From: an uncultured Bacteroidia bacterium
GTDB lineage: Bacteria; Bacteroidota; Bacteroidia; Bacteroidales; ML635J-15
Direction of reading: 5' to 3'
Length of the DNA: 64,000 nucleotides
NCBI GenBank assembly: GCA_902776565.1
Contig: CACYQN010000009.1
Coordinates: 75,036 to 139,035, forward strand
Part shown: positions 42,555 through 51,735 of the stretch, piece by piece
How positions within the stretch are numbered: the first letter of the stretch is position 1
Layout: each line of letters starts with the position of its first letter
The notes under the pieces: model-generated
What the model was told of the DNA's origin: nothing
Database searches by the model: none
What the model saw: only the letters and a program-made list of their open reading frames with translations
Program-made: the position numbers and the translations under genes

Positions 42555-43180
42555 TATTTACCCTCCTCCTTTTTCTGCTGGCGTGCACGCTGTATCCACA
42601 CTATCAATCCTACCGCTATCAACGCCATAGGCGGCATAATCATAAGTCCGTTGTTCATGTAGCCGGCATCGTAGAATGCCTGTGGCACAACCTGATAGTT
42701 CCAGATAGTACCGCTACCTAGCAATTCGCGGAAAAATGCAACCACTATCAATATTAAGCCGTAGCCAAGTCCGTTGGCAAGTCCATCGATAAAACTGCGG
42801 CGCGGACTGTTCGACATTGCAAAGGCTTCCAAGCGTCCCATCACAATGCAGTTTGTTATTATAAGTCCCACAAATACAGAAAGTTGCTTGCTGATATCGA
42901 AGACGTATGCCTTCAAGAACTGGTCAACGACTATAACGAGGAATGCCACAACCACAAGCTGGACTATAATTCTGATTCTGTTTGGGATAGTCTTTCGCAA
43001 CAGCGACACAATCACATTCGACAGTGCCACTACAAACGTGAGGCTCAGCGCCATAACCACAGCCGACTGCAACTTTACGGTCACCGCCAACGCCGAGCAT
43101 ATACCTAATATCTGTACCGTAATCGGGTTGTTCCTGACTAGCGGGTCTAAAAATATTCTTTCTTTCCTATTCTTTTCCAT
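42554..43180 (-). CDS. nqrD: Na+-translocating NADH:quinone reductase subunit D
   Basis: 208 residues with six transmembrane helices. It carries [26 protein letters not shown] and [15 protein letters not shown], both standard for NqrD; the Cys residues in these segments match the iron-site positions shared with NqrE. The charged tail [11 protein letters not shown] is cytoplasmic. It lies 5 bp after nqrC. Confidence 0.95.
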   Translation of the reverse strand: MEKNRKERIFLDPLVRNNPITVQILGICSALAVTVKLQSAVVMALSLTFVVALSNVIVSLLRKTIPNRIRIIVQLVVVAFLVIVVDQFLKAYVFDISKQLSVFVGLIITNCIVMGRLEAFAMSNSPRRSFIDGLANGLGYGLILIVVAFFRELLGSGTIWNYQVVPQAFYDAGYMNNGLMIMPPMALIAVGLIVWIQRARQQKKEEGK

Positions 43181-43185
43181 AGCAC

Positions 43186-43827
43186 TTATCTTCTTGATTT
43201 TTCGATGTATGGCAAGTATTTATTCAAGCAAGACTCTATCATTTCGCTTACCGATGTTGAAGTTATTGTTGCACCCGAAACGGCATCAACTTCGTTTTCG
43301 TTCTGTGCGCCTCGCTTGTTAGTTTTCACCGAAACGAACTGATTTTGTGAATTGAAAATCTTCTTTCCAGAAAACTGCGACTGAAAATGTTCTGTAGCAA
43401 TTTCAGCACCAAGTCCCGAAGTTTCCGACTTATGGTCGAAGTATGCGCCATAGACAGTGTTAAGGTCTTCGTCCAATGAGATATAACCCCATATTGGACC
43501 CCAGAGACCTTTTCCCGAAAGCGGGAAAACGAATTTCAAACCCTTGTCTGTCTGAGCTTTATACAAAACCAGTGCGTCATCCTTTTCAACCTCGTTGTCC
43601 GAATCGTCAACAGCGATTTCGGTCACGATTTTAGCGTAGGTCGATTCAACTTCCTTGGTCTCAACATTTATTTTCAATGCCGACAGAATGTTTCTTTTCT
43701 GCTCAATCTCATAGTTTTTGGCTTGTTTCGGCTGAAGCAATACGGCTACAAGGCTCAGAGCGCCAGCCACAACCACGACCAAAATTATCGAGTATATAAA
43801 TATGTATGAATTCTTGTTCCTGTCCAT
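43186..43827 (-). CDS. nqrC: Na+-translocating NADH:quinone reductase subunit C
   Basis: 213 residues with one N-terminal transmembrane helix and a periplasmic FMN-binding domain. The FMN is bound covalently to Thr in the motif DAVSGATITS (S-G-A-T). A flavin transferase (ApbE) is needed to attach it and is not encoded in this window. Gene spacing of 3-5 bp to nqrB and nqrD fits one operon. Confidence 0.95.
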   Translation of the reverse strand: MDRNKNSYIFIYSIILVVVVAGALSLVAVLLQPKQAKNYEIEQKRNILSALKINVETKEVESTYAKIVTEIAVDDSDNEVEKDDALVLYKAQTDKGLKFVFPLSGKGLWGPIWGYISLDEDLNTVYGAYFDHKSETSGLGAEIATEHFQSQFSGKKIFNSQNQFVSVKTNKRGAQNENEVDAVSGATITSTSVSEMIESCLNKYLPYIEKSRR

Positions 43828-43830
43828 AGC

Positions 43831-45018
43831 CTATCTGTTTTTTCTACGTCTTACGCGTCTTACTTTCACGCGTCTCAACCTCTTGTTAATGTTAGCCCTT
43901 ACGACGCAATAGTCGATGAGCGGTGCAAATATGTTCATAAGCAGTATCGCCAGCATCATACCTTCGGGATAAGCGGGATTCAGGATTCGTATCAGCATGG
44001 CCATCACGCCGATAAGGAAACCGTAAATGTATTTTCCCTTTTCGGTCTGGGCGGCAGTCACAGGGTCGGTAGCCATAAATACAGCGCCAAAGGCAAATCC
44101 GCCTAGGCACAGATGCCAGTACCAGTCGATTGGCGTGTACGATTGTAAGGCAAACGCCATTGCAGCACCGCCGGCAAATACCGAAAACATTATCTTCCAG
44201 CTTGCAATGCCAGTAAATAATAGTATGAATGCGCCCAATGCGATTGCGATTATCGATGTTTCGCCAATTGAACCGGGGATTAGTCCTATAGTTAAATCCA
44301 AAATTGAAGTAGGCTCACCAAATCCATTTGTTATCACATCACTACCCTCGCCTATCTGAGCCAATGGAGTTGCTCCCGAAAAGCCGTCCACAGCATTTCC
44401 GTCGGTCATTCCTGCTATCCAAATTTTGTCACCAGACATTTTTGAAGGATACGAGAAGAAAAGGAACGCACGCGCCAGCAAGGCTGGATTCACGATGTTC
44501 ATTCCAGTTCCACCGAACAACTCCTTTCCTACCAGCACGGCAAAAGCAGTTGCCAGACCGACCATCCACAATGGTGTATCAACGGGCATTATCAACGGAA
44601 TAAGCATTCCTGTAACGAGGAATCCCTCGTTGACCTTGTGCTTGCGTACCTGAGCGAAGGCAAATTCGATTGTCAAACCGACAAGGTACGACACAAGCAA
44701 CAGCCAGAAAACTTTGAGGAAGCCATACCAGAAGACTGTCCAGAAGCCAGTTTCGGCAAGCACTCCCATCGAGTTAAAATGTTGATAGCCCACATTGTAC
44801 ATACCAAACAATAAACAAGGAATTAAAGCAAAAACGACAATAATCATCGTTCGCTTCATGTCTATTGCATCGCGGATATGCGAACCGTTTTCGGTAACAT
44901 CCTTAGGCACGAAGAAGAAAGTCTCGAACGCCTCGAAAGTCGAGGTCATAAAAGGCATCTTCCCTAGCACCTTAGGCTTTATGTTGTCAATAATTTTTCG
45001 TATCGGATTCATAATCAA
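43831..45018 (-). CDS. nqrB: Na+-translocating NADH:quinone reductase subunit B
   Basis: 395 residues with about ten transmembrane helices. The second covalent FMN site is the Thr in DGFSGATPLAQIG. Typical segments are KELFGGTGMNIVNPALLARAF and ATDPVTAAQTEKGKYIYGFLIG. The C-terminus is unusually basic (RLRRVKVRRVRRRKNR), longer in Arg/Lys than I would expect. It starts at the nqrA stop, so translation is coupled; MIMN gives two possible ATGs. Confidence 0.96.
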   Translation of the reverse strand: MIMNPIRKIIDNIKPKVLGKMPFMTSTFEAFETFFFVPKDVTENGSHIRDAIDMKRTMIIVVFALIPCLLFGMYNVGYQHFNSMGVLAETGFWTVFWYGFLKVFWLLLVSYLVGLTIEFAFAQVRKHKVNEGFLVTGMLIPLIMPVDTPLWMVGLATAFAVLVGKELFGGTGMNIVNPALLARAFLFFSYPSKMSGDKIWIAGMTDGNAVDGFSGATPLAQIGEGSDVITNGFGEPTSILDLTIGLIPGSIGETSIIAIALGAFILLFTGIASWKIMFSVFAGGAAMAFALQSYTPIDWYWHLCLGGFAFGAVFMATDPVTAAQTEKGKYIYGFLIGVMAMLIRILNPAYPEGMMLAILLMNIFAPLIDYCVVRANINKRLRRVKVRRVRRRKNR

Positions 45019-46347
45019 CTATTCCATTTCTTTTCGTACTAAATCCAAGCCGTGACGAATCGTCTGCTGAACCGCAATCTTCGAGGTGCAAACAAATTCG
45101 CACAATGCCAAGTCCTCTTCTATAACTTCGTAAATGCCAAGTTCTTCCATCTTGTCAATATCATCGGTCATTGCTGCCTTGACAAGCAGTTGCGGATAAA
45201 TGTCGAGCGGACAAACCTTTTCGTACTGACCAGTAACGACGTATGCACGTTCTTCGCCGTGCATATTGGTGTCGATGTTGAAGCGTTTCCACGGCATAAG
45301 CATCGAGAGGAAAGTCCGCGAGTTGCTGAACTTGTTTGCACCTGGCAACATCCAGCCGAACATTTCGTATTCGTCGCCTTCGGGGATTACCGAAACCTGC
45401 ATTTCGTTGAAGCCAAGATACGGATTATCAGTAACATTTATACCGGTAAGCACATTGCCGGAAATTATGCGGACATTTTCGGACAACAACATTCCGCCAC
45501 GCAACTGCGACAAATCGGCACCTATGCGAAGCTTGTAATACTGCGGAGCAACTACTTCTGCGCCACATACAGCAACAGTCTTTTCCGGCTGATATTCACC
45601 ATGTTTCAGCAGACGACCTATGATTGGCAGATTCGATGCGCTGATAGTCCATACTGTTTCTCCCTTGTTTATTGGCTTTAGCTTGTTTATCTGCGTACCG
45701 ACAAGTCCAGCAGGATGTTTACCGACAAACTCTGTCTTAACGATTTCGGGGTCATCGGGCATAAGCATCGCAAGGCGCGAATCCTTACCGAACGACAGAT
45801 AAACGTTTCCGCTAGTGAAATTATACAGCGCACGGATTGCAAGTTTCAGATATTCAACATCATCTTTCAAAGCAAACTCCACATTACAAGCAAGCGGAGC
45901 CGTGTCAAGGAAAGAGATGAAAATGTCGCGTGGAGTTAAGTTTGGATTGGCGACAATTCCGTAAGGACGCTGATTTATAAGCGGATATATTCCAGCCTTT
46001 GAAAAAAGCGTCTTTAAGTCTTCATTGGTGTCGAAGGTTACAGCCTCGTCGCTGCCGTCGGCCTCAATCTCAACTCTTAGAATCTTGCGTTTTTCGCCAC
46101 GCACAATATTTTTTAAGATACCCGAACATGGAGAAGCAAAGCAAATTTCTGGCACGTCCTTGTCGTGGAAAACGACAGTTCCGCGTTTCAGACGGTCACC
46201 TTCCTTGCAGTCCATCTTGGGTGTTATACCATGAAAATCTGTTGGTCTGATGCAGTATCTCTGCGGAGTCAATTTGCTGGAAACCAACTCTTCCGCCCCA
46301 CCCTGCATCTTGATGTCCAAACCTTTTCTAATCCTTATAGTTTTCAA
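45019..46347 (-). CDS. nqrA: Na+-translocating NADH:quinone reductase subunit A
   Basis: 442 residues, soluble, cytoplasmic side. It begins IRIRKGLDIKMQGGAEE and includes DFHGITPKMDCKEGDRLKRGTVVFHDK and the FVGKHPAGLVGTQI segment, all standard for NqrA. It is the first gene of nqrABCDEF, which pumps Na+ while oxidising NADH and reducing quinone. A TAACTTTG -7 box lies 26 bp upstream (46374-46381). Confidence 0.96.
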   Translation of the reverse strand: MKTIRIRKGLDIKMQGGAEELVSSKLTPQRYCIRPTDFHGITPKMDCKEGDRLKRGTVVFHDKDVPEICFASPCSGILKNIVRGEKRKILRVEIEADGSDEAVTFDTNEDLKTLFSKAGIYPLINQRPYGIVANPNLTPRDIFISFLDTAPLACNVEFALKDDVEYLKLAIRALYNFTSGNVYLSFGKDSRLAMLMPDDPEIVKTEFVGKHPAGLVGTQINKLKPINKGETVWTISASNLPIIGRLLKHGEYQPEKTVAVCGAEVVAPQYYKLRIGADLSQLRGGMLLSENVRIISGNVLTGINVTDNPYLGFNEMQVSVIPEGDEYEMFGWMLPGANKFSNSRTFLSMLMPWKRFNIDTNMHGEERAYVVTGQYEKVCPLDIYPQLLVKAAMTDDIDKMEELGIYEVIEEDLALCEFVCTSKIAVQQTIRHGLDLVRKEME

Positions 46348-46373
46348 AATACAATGATTAAAAAATTAAAAGG

Positions 46374-46381
46374 CAAAGTTA
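46374..46381 (-). promoter_or_regulatory. -7 box of the nqr operon promoter
   Basis: TAACTTTG on the minus strand, 26 bp before the nqrA ATG. The -33 element is not distinct. Confidence 0.5.
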
Positions 46382-46533
46382 AGGCTTGCCTTGCAGTCTA
46401 TCGGTTAATGAAAGGTTAATTTATAAACAAGTTTTCAAACATAAAAAAAGGCAAATTGAATATTGCACATTGCTTCGTATCAAGTATTTGGTAATTGTGA
46501 ATAACTAATTTCGTTCCATACGATTTTTTCGCT

Positions 46534-46541
46534 TAATTTTG
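46534..46541 (+). promoter_or_regulatory. -7 box of the dnaG promoter
   Basis: TAATTTTG, 21 bp before the chosen dnaG ATG. The alternative TTG start at 46539 is inside this box and is therefore unlikely. Confidence 0.5.
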
Positions 46542-46562
46542 CAACGGAAATTTGAGTTTGGA

Positions 46563-48650
46563 ATGATAGACCGCAATACCATAGACCGAATAATGGATGC
46601 CGCTGACATTGTGGAGGTTGTACAGGATTTTGTCAGCCTCAAGAAACGCGGTGTCAACTACTTTGGTTGCTGTCCGTTCCACAACGAGAAGACTCCTTCG
46701 TTCATCGTAAGTCCATCGAAAGGTATATACAAGTGTTTCGGTTGCGGAAAAGCAGGAAATGCAGTAGGTTTTGTAATGGACCACGAACAGATGACCTATC
46801 CCGAAGCTTTAAAGTATATTGCAAGGAAATACAACATTGAAGTTGTCGAAAAGGAGCTTTCGCCCGAAGAGCAACAGCAGAACGACGACCGTGAAAGTAT
46901 GCGCATACTCAACGAGTTCGCTGCCAAATACTTCCAAAACAACCTTTTGAACAATCCCGAAGGCATCATCGGACTGGCATACTTCCGCGAACGCGGATTC
47001 ACCGACGAGGCCATAAAGACTTTCGGACTTGGCTACAGCCTTCCGAATGGCACGGCATTCACCGACGAAGCCTTGAAAAGCGGATACAAGCTTGACTTTA
47101 TGGTTCGCAACGGACTTACAAAGGTGGACGAGAAAACGCAGAGGAAATACGACTTCTTCATCGGACGCGTAATGTTTCCGTTCTACAGCATTTCGGGACA
47201 GGTAATAGGTTTCGGCGGACGTGTGCTCGATGCGCGAACAAAAGGTGTAAATATAAAGTACCTCAATTCGCCCGAATCGGAAATTTACGACAAAAGGAAA
47301 ACCTTATACGGTATATATCAAGCACGTGGCGAAATTGTCAGACAGAAAAAATGCTACTTGGTGGAAGGCTACACCGACGTAATATCAATGTATATGGCTG
47401 GGGTCAAAAACGTGGTGGCATCGTCGGGAACATCGCTTACCGAAGACCAAATCCGTATAATCCACAAGCTTACCGACGACATAACCGTGCTTTACGATGG
47501 CGACAGTGCCGGAATACACGCTTCGTTACGAGGCATAGATATGATTCTGGCCCAAGGACTTAACGTGCGTGTTGTACTATTCCCCGATGGCGACGACCCC
47601 GATTCGTTTGCAAAGAAAAACGGCAGCGAAAAGACAATCGAATATCTGAACGAGCACGAGGAAGATTTCATCAGCTTCAAGTCGCGCATATCAAAGCAGG
47701 AAGCCGACAAGGACCCGCTGAAACGTGCAGCAATGATAACCGACATAGTAAAGACAATTTCCGTTATCGACGACCAGATAAAGCAGACCGTTTACCTTCA
47801 GGAATGCAGCAAAATCCTTGAAATAGACGAGAATACGCTTTACTCCGAACTGATGAAGTTCCGTCGAAAGAAAATAAACGACGGCAAATCGCCCACAGGA
47901 TACGGACAGCAGCAAAAACCGGAGCCTCAACTTCCTCAGCAACCACAAGTACCGAAGGCCATCGGCAACAAGGAAATCGGATTTTTGTCTAAGGAACGCG
48001 AAATAATACGCCTATTGCTTCTCTACGGAAACGAAAACATAGCCAACCCTTTCGACAGCAACAAGGAAAACCCGCAGATGCTAAAAGTATCGGAACTGAT
48101 GGTTGGACTTATGCTCAAGGACAACGTCACAGAGCTTCGCAACAAAATCAACCAGCAGATTTTTGCCGAAATCAGCGATGCCGTATGCAACGGACGTGAA
48201 ATCAGCGACAAGGAGTTCATCAACAGCCCCGACCCAGCCATAAGCAGTGTAGCCGCCGATGCTTGCGCCTCTTCGTACGAACTCAGCGAAATGTGGACTA
48301 AATACGGTTCCCTATACTATAAGGAAGAATACAGGCTCACGGAAATTATCCTTGATGTTTACAACAAATATCTCACTGAAATCCGCAAAGACGAAAAGAA
48401 AAAACTTTCGGCAGAATTGAAGTCGCAGATGGAAAACAGCGTAAAACTGCAGACGCAATTGGCAAATTTGGAAACCGAATACAACACAAGCGACGAACAG
48501 AGAAAAGAAGAACTCGAAGCAGAACTTGCCAGTCTGCGCGAAGAAACTGAAAAATGCAAGGAAACGACAGTTGGAATCCTAAGCAGAATAAATCAAGTGA
48601 CACAGGAAATAAAAGAACTTTCGCTAAAACAAGGACGAGTAACAATATGA
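46563..48650 (+). CDS. dnaG: DNA primase DnaG
   Basis: 695 residues from MIDRNTIDRIMDAADIVEVV. The zinc-binding domain has CCPFHNEKTPSF...YKCFGCG (CHC2). The TOPRIM catalytic core has YLVEGYTDVISM, ASSGTSLTEDQ and LYDGDSAGIHAS. The C-terminal 230 residues include a Pro/Gln linker (about 445-465) and a coiled coil (about 600-690), the helicase-interacting part. It makes RNA primers for replication. Its stop overlaps the ispE start (ATGA). Confidence 0.96.
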   Translation: MIDRNTIDRIMDAADIVEVVQDFVSLKKRGVNYFGCCPFHNEKTPSFIVSPSKGIYKCFGCGKAGNAVGFVMDHEQMTYPEALKYIARKYNIEVVEKELSPEEQQQNDDRESMRILNEFAAKYFQNNLLNNPEGIIGLAYFRERGFTDEAIKTFGLGYSLPNGTAFTDEALKSGYKLDFMVRNGLTKVDEKTQRKYDFFIGRVMFPFYSISGQVIGFGGRVLDARTKGVNIKYLNSPESEIYDKRKTLYGIYQARGEIVRQKKCYLVEGYTDVISMYMAGVKNVVASSGTSLTEDQIRIIHKLTDDITVLYDGDSAGIHASLRGIDMILAQGLNVRVVLFPDGDDPDSFAKKNGSEKTIEYLNEHEEDFISFKSRISKQEADKDPLKRAAMITDIVKTISVIDDQIKQTVYLQECSKILEIDENTLYSELMKFRRKKINDGKSPTGYGQQQKPEPQLPQQPQVPKAIGNKEIGFLSKEREIIRLLLLYGNENIANPFDSNKENPQMLKVSELMVGLMLKDNVTELRNKINQQIFAEISDAVCNGREISDKEFINSPDPAISSVAADACASSYELSEMWTKYGSLYYKEEYRLTEIILDVYNKYLTEIRKDEKKKLSAELKSQMENSVKLQTQLANLETEYNTSDEQRKEELEAELASLREETEKCKETTVGILSRINQVTQEIKELSLKQGRVTI

Positions 48651-49462
48651 TAGACAAGCAAATATGTTTTCCTAACGCCAAGATAAACATCGGACTCGAC
48701 ATCGTTCGCCGACGCGCCGACAGCTACCACGACATAAGCACATTGTTCTACCCCATCAACATCACCGATGCGATGGAAATTATGCCGAGCGACAAGTTCA
48801 TCTTCGACAACCATGGCATAAAAATCGACTGCGAAATCGAGAAAAACCTTTGCTACAAAGCATACAAGATGCTAAAGGACGATTTCGACTTGCCACCCGT
48901 CAAGTTCGTGCTGTACAAGCACATACCTTTCGGAAGCGGACTTGGCGCAGGGTCGTCCGATGCAGCCTACACAATCAGGATGCTCAACGATATGTTCTCG
49001 CTGCAACTTTCTGTAAAGCAAATGCTTGCATACGCATCGCGACTTGGTGCCGACTGCGCATTTTTCATCCATAACCGACCAATGCTCGCCGAAGGCACTG
49101 GAAACATTTTCCACGAAACAAAACTTAACTTTTCTGGAAAAACTCTTGTCCTTGTCCTGCCGCCAATTTCGGTAAACACGGCAAAGGCTTACTCGCAGTG
49201 CAAACCAGCAGAGCCACAATACAAACTCGAAGATTCCATAAAGTTACCTATCGGACAGTGGAAAGACCGCATAAAAAACGACTTTGAACCGACAGTTTTT
49301 GCAGAAAACCCTATGCTAGCCGAGATAAAGCAGAAACTTTACGAACGCGGAGCAATCTTCGCACAGATGTCGGGTTCTGGTTCAACAATGTACGGCATTT
49401 TCGACAAAAAGCCACAAGTGGATTTCGCCGGTTGTAAAACAGAATTTATTGAATTGCAATGA
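48647..49462 (+). CDS. ispE: 4-diphosphocytidyl-2-C-methyl-D-erythritol kinase
   Basis: 271 residues from the ATG that overlaps the dnaG stop; a longer frame inside dnaG is unlikely. It begins CFPNAKINIGLDIVRRRADSYHDI. The GHMP-kinase ATP loop is IPFGSGLGAGSSDAA, and the C-terminal motif is AQMSGSGSTMYG. It phosphorylates CDP-methylerythritol in the MEP route to isoprenoids. It overlaps the next gene by 4 bp. Confidence 0.95.
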   Translation: MIDKQICFPNAKINIGLDIVRRRADSYHDISTLFYPINITDAMEIMPSDKFIFDNHGIKIDCEIEKNLCYKAYKMLKDDFDLPPVKFVLYKHIPFGSGLGAGSSDAAYTIRMLNDMFSLQLSVKQMLAYASRLGADCAFFIHNRPMLAEGTGNIFHETKLNFSGKTLVLVLPPISVNTAKAYSQCKPAEPQYKLEDSIKLPIGQWKDRIKNDFEPTVFAENPMLAEIKQKLYERGAIFAQMSGSGSTMYGIFDKKPQVDFAGCKTEFIELQ

Positions 49463-50217
49463 GTAAAATTCTAACCACTATTGTCGCAATTTTTACCACA
49501 TTTTTGTCGCTTTTTTCGCAACAGAATTACGACACCACCGGCAATGCCGAATACTACCGCAAATTTGCATTCCGTTCATTTTCAAACGAAAACCTAACAC
49601 TTCCCTATCGTGAAGCCCGACTTTGCCAAGACGAAAACGGAATGTCAGCATTAGTGATTTTCCTGCACAGCAGTTCGCACCGTGGCGACGACAACAAGTC
49701 GCAGATGCGAGGTACGGCACTAAAGAACATTGTCAACTATCTGGAAAACAACAAGATAAAATCTATTGTCATCGCACCGCAATGCGACAAGAACCACTTT
49801 TGGAACGACAGCGACTCCAAGGCAAGTTCGGCAGCAAAGCAACTGATTGACAAGTTAATTGCCGACAATCCCGACATCGACAGCAAGCGTGTTTATATTT
49901 TCGGCTACTCGAGTGGTGGCGCGGGCGTATGGCGTATGATTTCCGACTATCCCGACACTTTTGCAGCCGCAATGACGGCAGCTTCGTATCCATACAAAGT
50001 GTATCCGAAGCACATTGCGCAGACTCCACTTTGTGTCGTAGTCGGCACAAAGGACGACAAGGCAAAAGTTTCGTCGGTAAAACCGACAATCAAGGAGATT
50101 CAGAAATATGGAGGCACAGTAAACCTAATCATCGAAAAAGGAAGCGACCACCTTGCCACCTGTAGCAACGCCTTCAGCGACAACAATTTGAAATGGGTAT
50201 TTGACAAAAGGAAATAA
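49459..50217 (+). CDS. Secreted alpha/beta-hydrolase (esterase/phospholipase-like)
   Basis: 252 residues with signal peptide (MSKILTTIVAIFTTFLSLFS, then QQN). The oxyanion region is FLHSSSHRGDDN. The nucleophile elbow is GYSSGGAGVW (G-x-S-x-G, Ser about 139). The acid is in VVGTKDDKAK and the His in EKGSDHLATC, so the triad looks complete. It resembles small esterases of the PHB-depolymerase/feruloyl-esterase-like group; the substrate is unknown. Its start overlaps the ispE stop, likely by operon packing only. Confidence 0.8.
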   Translation: MSKILTTIVAIFTTFLSLFSQQNYDTTGNAEYYRKFAFRSFSNENLTLPYREARLCQDENGMSALVIFLHSSSHRGDDNKSQMRGTALKNIVNYLENNKIKSIVIAPQCDKNHFWNDSDSKASSAAKQLIDKLIADNPDIDSKRVYIFGYSSGGAGVWRMISDYPDTFAAAMTAASYPYKVYPKHIAQTPLCVVVGTKDDKAKVSSVKPTIKEIQKYGGTVNLIIEKGSDHLATCSNAFSDNNLKWVFDKRK

Positions 50218-50240
50218 TATAAACATAAAATAAATAAGTT

Positions 50241-50552
50241 ATGATTTTAGCAAGCATTGACACAATTCCGGGAAAAAACTTTGAAGTTTTGGGAATAGTT
50301 AAAGGAACAGTAGTACAGTCGAAGCACATTGGACGCGACTTTTTAGCTGGTTTGAAGACCATAGTCGGCGGTGAAATACAAGGTTACACCGATATGCTCA
50401 ACGAAGCACGCAGTATTGCAACCGACCGCATGACAAAAGAAGCCACAGCACTTGGTGCTGACGCAGTTATCGGTATGCGTTATGGTTCATCAGCAGTAAT
50501 GGACGGAGCAGCCGAAATAGTTGCTTACGGCACAGCGGTGAAGTTCGTTTAG
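50241..50552 (+). CDS. YbjQ/UPF0145-family protein
   Basis: 103 residues, complete family length. It matches the family throughout: IPGKNFEVLGIVKGTVVQSKHIGRD, VGGEIQGYTDMLNEARSIATDRM, EATALGADAVIGMRYGSSAVMDGAAEIVAYGTAVKF. It is described as a heavy-metal-binding-like domain that forms pentamers, with no clear role. It is 23 bp after the hydrolase gene and is followed by a strong terminator. Confidence 0.9.
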   Translation: MILASIDTIPGKNFEVLGIVKGTVVQSKHIGRDFLAGLKTIVGGEIQGYTDMLNEARSIATDRMTKEATALGADAVIGMRYGSSAVMDGAAEIVAYGTAVKFV

Positions 50553-50576
50553 GCTAGCAATGACTTCGCCGTTTCT

Positions 50577-50628
50577 AAAAAACGGAATGTCATCCTGAAC
50601 TTGTTTCAGGATCTGATTCCGTTTTTTT
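50577..50628 (+). terminator. Long terminator hairpin containing a dispersed CATCCTGAAC repeat
   Basis: Outer arms AAAAAACGGAAT / ATTCCGTTTTTTT enclose an inner stem ATCCTGAA / TTCAGGAT, a common Bacteroidota intergenic repeat. It starts 24 bp after the ybjQ-like stop. The following sequence to 50862 has no gene; a short GGCAATTTGAGG duplication at about 50736-50772 is the only pattern seen. Confidence 0.85.
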
Positions 50629-50862
50629 AGTTTCTAGGTCTGAATCTTTGAAAACATATATTTTCAAACAAAAAAAATGCAAGTTTCTCAAAGCACGCCA
50701 TCAAACTGACAATCAAATATTTAACTATTTCAATTTGGCAATTTGAGGGAGTCTCGCTTGGCAATTTGAGGATAAAATATGCGTAAGGCGAAGATTTGTT
50801 AAATACTTTGCCTTACACAAGGACACGCTCATAACTGAATATTACGAAAACACGATGATTTT

Positions 50863-51735
50863 CTATAATAGTTGTCCTACAGCTGCAATTCTTTCTTTGG
50901 CTATTTTGACATACTCTTCGGAAACATCATACCCGACATATCTCCTTTTATTCTTAATTGCAGCTACAGCTGTTGTTCCACTACCCAAAAAAGGGTCAAG
51001 TACAACATCATTTTCAAAACAAAAAAGATTTATAAGCCTATGAGGAAGTTCTTCCGGGAATGGAGCAGGATGCCCTACTTTTTTGGCACTTTCTGTATTC
51101 ATCTTCCAAATACTTTTTGTCCATTCCAAGAAATCGTCTTTGCGAATCGTATCAATACCCTTTTTCCTACTTAAACTCCCCTTACTATAAACCAGTATGT
51201 ACTCGTGAACATCTCGCAAACTTGGATTAGATGCGCTTTGCCAGCTCCCCCAAGCACACGAACCGCCAGACGATGCTGCCTTATCCCAAATTATTTGCCC
51301 TCTATTGTTGAAGCCTATATCCGTCATTATTCTACCAATATAATCAGCTAAAGGAATATATGGTTTCCTACCTACATTGGCAATATTTATGCATGCGCGT
51401 CCGCCGTTTACAAGAACTCGATATGTTTCTCTCATAACATTCTCTATGAGCTTTAGATATTGTTGCAAAGTCAAATTCTGGTCATATTCTTTTGTTACAT
51501 TATATGGTGGAGATGTTATCATTAAATGAACCGAGTTATCTGGCAGTTCTGTCATTTTTTCGGAAGAATGAACATAAATCTTGTTAGCCACATCATAGCC
51601 AAGCTCATTTTCTGTTTTGTCGGTCTCTTCGTTAAGTGTAATACCTTTATACAAATTTGATTGATAGAATTTATCGGCGTTATGTCCGACACGAGCAGAA
51701 ACGCCAAATGATGAAGTTTCCGTTCCCTTTTTCAT
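50863..51735 (-). CDS. DNA methyltransferase of a type II-like restriction-modification system
   Basis: 290 residues. The catalytic motif is ITSPPYNV (TSPPY), followed by target-recognition sequence, then VVLDPFLGSGTTAVAAIKNKRRYVGYDV (AdoMet-binding motif). The order (catalytic before AdoMet motif) makes it a beta-class amino-methyltransferase, and SPPY is most common in N4-cytosine enzymes, although N6-adenine cannot be excluded. It overlaps the restriction gene by 4 bp. Base use is A+T-richer than its neighbours, suggesting horizontal transfer. Confidence 0.92.
   Translation of the reverse strand: MKKGTETSSFGVSARVGHNADKFYQSNLYKGITLNEETDKTENELGYDVANKIYVHSSEKMTELPDNSVHLMITSPPYNVTKEYDQNLTLQQYLKLIENVMRETYRVLVNGGRACINIANVGRKPYIPLADYIGRIMTDIGFNNRGQIIWDKAASSGGSCAWGSWQSASNPSLRDVHEYILVYSKGSLSRKKGIDTIRKDDFLEWTKSIWKMNTESAKKVGHPAPFPEELPHRLINLFCFENDVVLDPFLGSGTTAVAAIKNKRRYVGYDVSEEYVKIAKERIAAVGQLL

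Noticed and set aside
40679..46347. Rnf complex instead of Nqr
   Set aside because: NqrA is present, NqrF carries the ferredoxin-FAD-NADH layout, and the gene order is nqrABCDEF; no RnfB or RnfC is found.
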